From Yamagishiella unicocca (taxonomy: Eukaryota; Chlorophyta; Chlorophyceae; Chlamydomonadales; Volvocaceae): a stretch of DNA of 64,000 nt. The DNA lies in NCBI GenBank assembly GCA_003116995.1, contig BDSL01000040.1, positions 772,701 to 836,700 of the forward strand. Reading direction: 5' to 3'. Shown here piece by piece: positions 35,401 to 44,300 of the stretch (positions are counted from its first letter, which is position 1; every line of letters starts with the position of its first letter). A program made the position numbers and the translations under genes. The notes under the pieces are model-generated. The model saw nothing but the letters and a program-made list of their open reading frames with translations. It made no database searches and was not told where the DNA came from.

Positions 35401-36175
35401 GTTTAAGGGGGGGGCGAAGCCCCCCCTCCAGTCCGCGCCACAGAGGTGCATGTGACTGGCGCTTGGCCAGGGTGAGTGGCGACGACAGAGGCACTTGTGC
35501 GCGTGCGGGGCGTGGGGGTTCGATGGGGCGGAGTGATCCGACACATTTGCACAAAGGGGGGGTTTAAGGGGGGGGCGAAGCCCCCCCCCTCCAGTCCGCG
35601 CCACAGAAGTACGTGTGACCGGCGCTTGGCCAGGGTGAGTGGCGAAGACAGAGGCACTTGTGTACGTGCGGGGCGTGAGGGTTCGATGGGGCGGAGTGAT
35701 CCGACACATTTGCACAAGGGGGGGGCGGGGTTCAAGGGGGGGGCGAAGTCCCCCCCTCCAGTCCGCGTCACAGAAGTACGTGTGACTGGCGCTTGGCCAG
35801 GGTGAGTGGCGACAACAGAGGCACTTGTGTGCGTGCGGGGCGTGAGGGTTCGATGGGGCGGAGTGATCCGACACATTTGCACAAGGGGGTGGGGTTCTAG
35901 GGGGGGGCGAAGCCCCCCCCTCCAGTCCGCGCCACAGAAGTACGTGTGACCGGCGCTTGGCCAGGGTGAGTGGCGATGGCAGAGGCACTTGTGTGCGTGC
36001 GGGGCGTGGGGGTTCGATGGGGCGGAGTGATCCGACACATTTGCACAAGGGGGGGGGGTTTAAGGGAGTGGGCGAAGCCCCCCCCCTCCAGTCCGAGCCA
36101 CAGAAGTACGTGTGACCGGCGCTTGGCCAGGGTGAGTGGCGACGACAGAGGCACTTGTGCGCGTGCGGGGTGTGG
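32471..36175 (+). repeat. Minisatellite, ~164-bp unit, about 22-23 copies
   Basis: The unit contains GGCGCTTGGCCAGGGTGAGT, GAGGCACTTGTG, GGAGTGATCCGACACATTTG and a G-run/GCGAAGC/C-run hairpin, then CTCCAGTCCG. Successive GGCGCTTGGCC words are about 163-170 bases apart from roughly 32490 to 36120; differences come mostly from G-run length. Copies are 90% or more alike by eye. Long ORFs on both strands come from the repeat itself. A lone diverged unit end lies at about 36465-36515. Confidence 0.95.
33470..36100 (+). repeat. Higher-order duplication (~1316 bp, 8 monomers) within the minisatellite
   Basis: Variant monomers recur in the same order at an offset of 1315-1316 bases: the stretch beginning about 33478 repeats at about 34794, 33821 at 35137 and 34655 at 35970. 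Eight units of about 164.5 bases fit this offset. Confidence 0.8.
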
Positions 36176-37343
36176 GGTCAGTCAGTTCCAGTCAAGACAA
36201 CCACTTTCCACTATTATAAAGGAGGAGCAGGCAAGGGCGGCTGAGTCCACCGACCCTGCTGAACAAAACAGGCACCCCCCGTGTCTGAAACATTTTCTTT
36301 ACAGATTCAATATTTTCCCAGCCACCAAGATTTCGTGCACTTAAGCCGTTTATATGCGGATGCGCCGCCAGCCCCAAACATGGTTTTACCTTCCTCTGCT
36401 CTTCGGCGACGCTCGCGTTCCCGGGACGGTGACATGCTCATAAGCGACGGCGATAACTTGCGACCGGCGCGTGGGCAGGGTGAGCGGCGACAGCGGCACT
36501 TGTGCGCGTGCGGGGCGCACAGAATTACTTGCAACCGACGCATTGGCAATGTGAGGCTCGCAAGCGAATTAGTGTCCAGCATCCGCTACAACTGCCTCCT
36601 TACGATCTTCTTACCATATAGGACATATAGGTAATGTTGTCGCTGCTCGCTTTGCTCGCTTACACCTGAAGAGCGTTTTATATCTTGCCAAGAAGTCCAA
36701 CGTCAAGCATAAATACAATCAAATTACTGCTTTAAAGCGAAATTATAAGGACAAGGAAAGCTGCAATTTCAGCCCTCACCGTTGCCAGGTCCGTTGTACG
36801 GGGCCCACGCACGCAGACACGCCCAGCCCCAGTAAAAGTACAGCCCAGGTTTGTTTTATATCTTGCCAAGAAGTCCAACGTCAAGCATAAATACAATCAA
36901 ATTACTGCTTTAAAGCGAAATTATAAGGACAAGGAAAGCTGCAATTTCAGCCCTCACCGTTGCCAGGTCCGTTGTACGGGGCCCACGCACGCAGACACGC
37001 CCAGCCCCAGTAAAAGTACAGCCCAGGTTTGTTTTAACAAACCCGGGTATGGCTGTGCAAGGCGAAACCTGCCATTGGTCTGCTTCGGGCGTGACGTTCG
37101 CGCCCAATGGACTTTGGGGCCAGGAGTGACTTTCATGTTTCACGTGTCCTAGCTATGGCGATGCGAGGACAGCGAATGCTCCTCCGGTCAACCGATCCAG
37201 GTCAAGCTGCCTGCACGCACCGCATTAGGACGTACCGTGCATCGCGGCTGAGTCTCCGTTTCCCTGGCCGCATACTGGTGCACGCTCAACTGGGTCGGGT
37301 TTGTCAGCAGTGGTTCCGTCTTTCTATATATATTGTATCATGA
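36176..37343. other. Intergenic right of the minisatellite
   Basis: AT-richer than the surroundings, and contains the exact 178-bp duplication. A TATA-like run (ctatatatatt) lies at about 37323-37333. No complete gene is seen. Confidence 0.4.
36675..37030 (+). repeat. Exact 178-bp tandem duplication
   Basis: The segment starting GTTTTATATCTTGCCAAG at 36675 is repeated without a visible difference at 36853. The sequence after the second copy starts GTTTTA again, a hint of slippage or homology at the junction. Confidence 0.95.
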
Positions 37344-37574
37344 ATGCGAAAAGTCGCTCAGTATATGCCAATGACTGGCTTCACGAGGGGGCGTTTCCCC
37401 GTAGATGCACCTTCGTCTTTATTTGTCCAACAGGGTCGTCTTTATTCGTCCAACAGGGTCCAACGCGTCGAAGGGCCAGGGTTGCTCCTTCCCACCCCTG
37501 CTAGTCCCCACCGTGGTGGGCAAGATCTGCATGCGGCCGGCGGGCTATGGGTTCCTCCGTCGCCCTTCCCTTGG
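37344..37574 (+). CDS. Candidate first exon of a small organelle-targeted protein (tentative)
   Basis: An ATG just after a TATA-like run opens a 77-codon frame that begins MRKVAQYMPMTGFTRGRFPV and continues with RLYSSNRVQRV, a composition like a mitochondrial presequence (Arg/Ser-rich, no acids). The frame ends at a good donor (CCTTG|gtaagttc). The nearest acceptor (attacag, 37680) opens RYRKITIASAYAAYVKERL, but joining the two in the required phase would create a stop codon. Either an acceptor is misplaced or the call is wrong. I do not recognise the product. Confidence 0.28.
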
Positions 37575-37579
37575 TAAGT

Positions 37580-38502
37580 TCGCTATATGACGTCACGGCC
37601 GTTTTCCTTTCTGCGCAAGAGGGGCCCGCCGGCTTTGGCCACTGCAACGATTACTAACTACCGTGATTCCGACATTACAGACGGTATCGAAAAATCACCA
37701 TCGCAAGCGCCTATGCTGCCTATGTTAAGGAGCGCTTGTCGCCTCCTTGCACCTGTAGCCCCCTCCTCTTCCCCCACCACTCCTCCGTTGCGCGGAACCG
37801 CTACTCCTAATCTGACCGGCAGCCTCCCACATGGCGTGGAAGCGAGGGCGCGAAACGCAAAACCAGTTGCCACCAACCACCTGAGAGCCAGGGGTGCGCT
37901 TTCGCAGCGCTGCCGTACTACTTACTACGTTACTCAGCTGGCGAACTCCACGGCTACGTCTTTTTCCGGTAGCTGCAATGGCCGCCATCTCGCGCACACA
38001 GCCCTTGAGGCACACCCTCCCACGCACCCGCCATGACCAGTTTACAGCTTGATACCGCTGCTCGGTCCTGGTGACCGGCACGGTGGCCCTCCCTCCCTCA
38101 ACCCCTACTTCCCACGTCAGTTCACCTGTTCGTTTCTGGAAACCCTTCAATCCCGCAGTTCACCGGTTGTTCCTCACAACCCCCTCCCTTCGCCTCCATG
38201 TTGATGCGACAACATGGGGCGCGCTGGGCCCTGACGGTTGCTGCGGCACCGCCGCCGCCATAACATACAGGTCTGCTGTCCGCATAGGGCCCGCAATCCA
38301 CCACCCCTTCGCCCATCCCTGCCGTCGCAACGGGCCTGGGCCTTCATGTGTAAAAAAGGGGGCCAGGCGGCCGCAGCAATATCCGCTGCTCCGGCGACGT
38401 CTGTGTGCGCAAATACCGGCTGCTGGTGCGGCCCTCGCCCTTGCTCTCCGGCCGAGCAGGGCTCGGCTCACTTATTATTCTTGAGCCAACACGCGGTTCC
38501 GC
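37580..38502. other. Unresolved stretch between 37.6 and 38.5 kb
   Basis: A + strand frame at 37681-37740 (RYRKITIASAYAAYVKERL) looks coding, but its gene could not be completed. The rest has no clear exon. A minus-strand TGTAA at 38042-38046 may end the gene to the right. Confidence 0.3.
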
Positions 38503-40945
38503 TCACTTCTTGTTCTTGGGCAGCAGGTTGAGAAGCTCGGCGGAGCTGCCGGAATCTGCGCACCACCACCACCACGATCACCGGGGAGCCAGCGGCGGGC
38601 GGCGAATAAAGGAAGGCGCGCAGGCGTGTTCGTTGGCTGATGCACAGCGAGAGAGGGTTGGGTCGGAGGTATATCCCTGGCACCACCTCCGTCCCGCCCC
38701 CCGGGGCATGCTTTTGCCCCTTTGCAAGCACCCCGGTTTTCTTACCCTTACCAACAAGGAATGCGTGCTGTTCGTCGTTGTCGAAATGTAAAATTGCTGT
38801 GTATCTGAATTTAGCGCCAAGCTGCGAAGCTCCGCCGCTAGGCCCTGTGTCTATGCAGTCAACGTTGATGCTGCACAGAGCACACCGCCGTGTCAGGGTG
38901 TCACCTGACCACTCAGCTACCGGCCGGCTGAACCCCGACTCCGACCCAACCCTGCCCCCGGCATCACTCTCCGAATCCCAGCCCCCATGCATCTTCGCCA
39001 CGCCCACGCCCAGGACCCCGGATCGAGTCCCGCCCTCGGAAGCCAGACCCCTGCGACCTCTGCTCCCAAAACCAATGCCGCGTCCGCACATTAAAACCTC
39101 AACCCACAAAAAAAATCCGTAAAACCCTAAACCCACTGGAGTGGCCCCAAGCGCGCACCTTCCTCCGCCGCGCCTCCAGCGACCGCCGGCGCCTCCAGGC
39201 CGCTGCCCTCCGCCTCGCTCCGCACACGCTGCCTCTCCGCCTGGTCCGCTTCCAGTTTGGCAAGGACCTCCTACGGACGGTGGGGCGGTGGAGTGGAAAG
39301 TGGGGAGGTCTGGGGGTGAGACGCCGGGGCTGTGGGTTGGTGTGGGAGGTATGGGAATGAGGCGCGGGTGTGGAGACCTGCGGCCTGGAGCTGCCTGGTG
39401 TCCTAAGCCACTGCCCTGGGGGGTCGAGGACCGCAGACCTTATCGCCTCCATAATGACGACAACATCATGATGACATCATGATGACATCATGATGACATC
39501 ATGATGATGCAGAATGGTCGCCCTCCTGGAGCTGCTCAACTGCCCCGATACGCAGACCCGCTCCCTGCCCCTCCCTGCTCCCAAACCAGCGGCACAGCGC
39601 ACCTGCTCGAGGCGGCGGCGTTCCGAGTACGGCACGAAATCCTTCTTCGTGATGGCCGCCAGCTGATCCCTGAAGACGTAAACGGCGCCTGGAGCAGGGG
39701 GTCACAGAAAAGGACCGGTTACTGGGGCAAGGGGGAGAGGGTGGCATCCAGCTTCGTAATCTCACACGTGAGCGGGGGAAGCAGGACGGTGTGGGTGGGT
39801 GCGAGGTTGTACGGCGTCATTGTCATAACCGCTAGTCGGCAGTCACCGCTGCCCTGAGAAGCTAAAAGGTAAGGAGGGGCTTTTGTCGCGGAGGAGGTTC
39901 AGGGCACCCTCGGGTCGCGTGATGGAAGTTGGGCGGGGCCGATTGATCGTGCGTGGCAGTTTCCTGAGTCCGTACACCCGTACATCTGTACGACATCCAG
40001 GAGTATCCAGCCCACGTGACACGTGGCAGCTCGGGTTCGTAGTGCGTGGCGGGCGGAGCGCAGCACAGGCCGCGGACCACCACTTACCCGATGCCCCGTA
40101 GAATACGACGCTATAGAAGATGTTGATAACGAACATGATCGCCAGTACAGATCCCAAGATTCGGAGCAGCAGATTGTCAAGGATCCCGTTCCCGGCACTG
40201 CTGCTGGTGCCGCCGCTTGCCGGGGCAGCGGCGGGAGTCGAGGGCACGGCAGGCAACGCGGCGGCCGCTGTCGGTGGCGGTTGTGGAAGCGAGGAGCTGG
40301 TGGTGGCGGCGGCGGGTGATGGTGGTGGAGGCGCGGCGGCGGCGGCAGCAGGGGTGGCTGGCGCTGGGGTGTCCTTTCTGCAAAGCAGAGGATGCGGTAT
40401 GTATAGTAACGCATGCAGTTTTGGTGGAGCGCGGGCGTTCGTATCGTGGGTTGGGGCAGGGGATAGAGGAGCTGGATTAAAGTCCGTCAAGGTTGTCGGG
40501 TAGGGTCGGAAGGGAGTATAGGTAACAAGGAAACCATCCGGGGGCATGGGGAATCGCGGACAATGGGCGACGGACGGGGGCGACGGGGAGAGAAATGGTG
40601 CGTCAGGTGCTTCATCGCGGAGGCGGATGGCACCCCCTCGCTCAACGTGTAAGACCCATGAGCTATCGCGCTCCTTACAGTTCCTGGAGCTCCTTCAGCT
40701 CCTTGCCTACTCCCTTGCGCCTCGCATGGGTCTGCGACGGGACATATACAGATTTTGCGCAGATCTCCCGGTAGAAGCGATATGGCGTCGCGGCAGTTAA
40801 TCGGAGCTCCTAGAGGCCGGCGGCGCTGTGCGCTTCCCAACGTGAGTGTAGGCGCCAACATCATGCTGACAAGCTGAGCTACCCCTGGCGCAGCGTAAGT
40901 TCAAGACAATAGCCCTATTGCATTTCATCTTACCACAACTAGCAT
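38503..40945 (-). CDS. Single-TM protein of unknown function
   Basis: Six exons in phase: 40945-40934 (12 coding bases), 40809-40679, 40377-40088, 39688-39603, 39270-39159 and 38555-38503 (227 aa). The order is a basic N-terminal region (LTAATPYRFYREICAK, RRKGVGKELKELQEL), a long Ala/Pro/Ser-rich linker of about 80 residues, one membrane span (LRILGSVLAIMFVINIFYSV), a short conserved-looking segment (AVYVFRDQLAAITKKDFVPY) and a charged helix (EVLAKLEADQAERQRVRSEA), ending LLNLLPKNKK. The start is uncertain: the frame is open upstream of 40945, and an ATG at about 41016 would add a presequence-like MQIQVVLRRAGC. No known domain is recognised. It is divergent with the EMSY-like gene. Confidence 0.68.
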
Positions 40946-41394
40946 GCGTGACCCATATGGAACCGGACGGCTGCCATGCAGACAGCCTGCGCGTCGTAGT
41001 ACCACTTGTATTTGCATTCTATTCTCTATGTGTGCATGTAAGGGTAGCGCCAATTTCGCCAGCGTGAAATGCGGCGGATGTGCTGCGGCTGTGCCATGCT
41101 TCATTTGCTTCTGCCTCCAGAAGAAGCCGTACAAGGTGAAGTCAAAGTCGACCGCCACCCTTATTGCTCCAATCTACGACATGCGCTGTGCTAAGGCCTC
41201 TCGTAGTGGACTATCACCAGTATAGATTATTTTCAGCCTGCAGCTGGAAGTTTTGGTTCTTTGCAGTAACCTCCCTTACTGTTCTTTCCCACACCACCCC
41301 TTAGTGCCGGGCAGTACTGCATCGCTTAAAGTGTTTCTAGGATATTAGATGACCCTCAAATGAAAATCCGGTTGCCTTAGGCCGCTGCGGCACA
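40946..41394. promoter_or_regulatory. Shared divergent promoter region
   Basis: About 450 bases separate the two start codons. The right half is AT-richer. A shared promoter is inferred from the arrangement only, and the left part may be coding if the upstream ATG of the minus gene is the true start. Confidence 0.4.
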
Positions 41395-44300
41395 ATGAGC
41401 GGACCTCACGGCGCCGTTTGCTCACGGATGGACCCTATCGCCGCCCAGCTTGGGCGTAATGCTTATCACGCCTTGTGCGTCGCGTTTGCGGCGCAGGATA
41501 AGGACAGGCTTTATGTTGCGGTAAGCGGTCAAGCGACATATGATTCCAGCTTCTCAAGTACTGCAAGCTATCATACCAACCCTGAGTGCTTGGGTGCTGC
41601 CAGGATGTTGATGTGCTCATGGAGGAGGCTCGTGAGATGCTGGGTGTTACTGAGGACGAGGATGCGGTAAGGACCAGGCTTCACCCACCTCTCACGGCTC
41701 CAAAAGCGCAGCCATAAGCACACGCTAAGGCGATCACTGTCACCTGCAGCCCGGGCTTGACTTGAGGCCTCTCCGCGCGCGTGCTGCAGGCCATTCGAGA
41801 AGAAATAGAGCAGGACCCCGTGATCGCTGCGCTAAGGTGCGCGGAGCACACTGTGGGAGTGCTGTAAGCCGGGGGGTTTGGGGGAGGAGTAGGCACGCCG
41901 GGAGCTGGCGTTTGGCGTGGTTGCAGCAGGTGCAGGAGCGTATTGGCAGGTTGGTGCCGCGCAGGTATGCGTGCTTGCGGGTCCAACAGCACTGGACGCA
42001 CGTCCCACACTCCGGATGGCATACGGAGGGCGGGCCCCTTCCGATTGAAGCTTTTGTATAGGAAGGCGTCAGCGAATGGAGGCTTGGGGCGTAGCAGCCG
42101 ACGCTGGGCCGACCGAGAGGGCGGGGCCAGGCAGGGGCGTGGCCGCAGGCGCAGCAGCGGCAGGTCTGGAGGGGGAAGGGCAGGTACCGGGTCGGAAGGC
42201 CGGACCAGCAGCGGCGTGTTGTATGAGCGGGCGCTTTACATAGCGGAGGCGGACTGTATGCCGAGCCAGGTACCTGCCTCCGCACGCTGTGGAGCGAGTT
42301 CCTGCATTAGCAACGGACAGCCGCACCCGGGGCATCGGCGCGCTGTCCGTTTGCTTCGATTCGCTGCACTTCGCTGCACTCCCCCCCCCACCACCGCGGG
42401 CTTCTCCCCGCGTGGAGGCCTCCCTGGAGGTAGTCCTGCGCGGCGTAAGCCCCTTACAGCCGCCGCCACGGGGACGTGTGTGCCGGGGATGGTGGGCGAT
42501 TGGGTGTGCAAGTGGGATGCGAGCTGTGCCTGCAATTGCGGAATGCCGGTGTGGGAGCACCTACAGCGCGCTGGGGGCCGACGTACGACACCAAGTGCCC
42601 CTGTACCCCCGTGACGCCGTTTCCCTCCCCCCCAGGCTGGGTGAGATGCCCCCCGGCGGGTTGCGGGCTCTGGAGCAGCCCCCAACACGGTGAGTAGCGG
42701 GGCGGGGTGGCGGGACAGCGGGGTCGCGGGACAGCGGGGTGGCGGGACAGCGCGACCACTCTGTTCCGCGGGATCCGCGGGACTGACAGCGGGGTCGCGG
42801 GACAGCGGGGTGCGCTACCGCAGCGGCAGGGCAGCAGAACCCGCCACCAAGCCGGCCGTATCAAGGACAGACAGCCGGGGTGTGGCTGGGTGGTTGGGGA
42901 GGGCGCGGCGAAGGGCGTGCGGCCAGGAAGTGGAGGGCCGGGGGTGAGCCCGGAGGGCTTGCGGCTCTGGGGTGGGTCGAGGTGAGGCGATGGTGGCGAG
43001 CGCAGGGGCCTTTTGGGTCCAGGGGTTGTGGGCGTGAGTGGCAGGCGATCTGGGCGAGGTGGGACCTCTTGGGGCCCAGCCCAGCTTTGAGACCCAGTCT
43101 TGAAGCCCAGTCTTGAAGCTTAGCCTGAGCCCAGTCTTGAAGCCCAGTCTTGAAGCCCAGTCTTGGAGGCCAGTCGCGCGAGGGAGCTCGCTAGCGGGTC
43201 GTTGATCGCGTCTGAACCTCTGCCACCGCACCCACCACACGCAGGGCGGCCGCACCCTACGGCGGTGGTCATGGCGGGATGCCGCCTCCGGGGACCACCA
43301 CGCCGTCTGGGCTGGGGGGCGGATACGACACGCCCTTTGGCAACTCGGTGCAGCAGAAGACGGCAGCAAAGAAACGTAAGGAGGCGGTTGGGCGCGGCGG
43401 TTGGGCGCGGCGGTTGGGCGCGGCGGTTGGGCGCGGCGGTTGGGCGCGGCGGTTGGGCGCGGCGGTTGGGCGCGGCGCGGCTGGCTGCGAGCTGTGGGGT
43501 TGAAGCCCGGGGGTCGTGTGCGCTGTGTATTGGCCGCGGAGAGCCGCCGTCCGGGGCTGAGGTGGGGCTGGAGGAGGGGCCGAGGAGGGGCTGATGACGG
43601 GGCTGAGGCAGGTGCGATGGATGGTGACAGGAGGCATGTAAGTGGCGGCATGGCACTTTCTGGGAGCCACTGGTGTGTCGCCGGTGGCCCAGTCACCGAG
43701 TTGGGTCTCTGGGGGTTGCACGGAAAACCCGTGTACGAAAGGAAAACCGTTATGGGGGTTTCTGGGGGTAGGGCAGGGTGACGTACGCCGGGGACCCTGA
43801 GGCACCCCCGCGGGGGGCACCGCAACACGCTCTGTCCTTAGGACACCGGGGTGGTGGTGCTGGGTGGGTGCTGCTGGGCAGGGTGTCCAGGTGGAGAGTA
43901 GCGCCGACGGGGTTCGCATCTGCCGGCCCGCAACCGCCGGCTGACTCATCCCCTCCCCCCCCGCCCCGCCCCGTACCACCCCCCTCCCCGCCCTCCCTGC
44001 AGCCTCCGCCACTCCCACCAGCGCCGGCGCGCCCTCCTCGTCGCTCATCGGCCGCAAGCTGCAGCGCCTCTTCCCCGACCTCTCTCCGCCCTGGGTCACC
44101 GGCACCATCACGGCGTTCAACGCAACCAACGGCAAGCACCTGATTCAGTACGGGCCGCCGCTGAGGAAGGAGCTGTGGGACAAGGTGGAGGACTTCGCGC
44201 CGCAGAACTTCCGCTGGGTGGAGCCCGGGTCGGAGCCGGCGGCGCCGGCGGGCGGCGGCGGCTCCAAAACCACGCCAAAGTCAGGTGGGCGCCGGGACTG

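Noticed and set aside
32471..36175. CRISPR-like array
   Set aside because: Unit length, lack of distinct spacers and the eukaryotic context rule it out; it is a plain satellite.
41930..41973. Possible extra EML exon (VQERIGRLVPRR)
   Set aside because: Bounded by AG and GT, but its phase fits neither exon 3 nor exon 4, which join directly and keep the reading frame.
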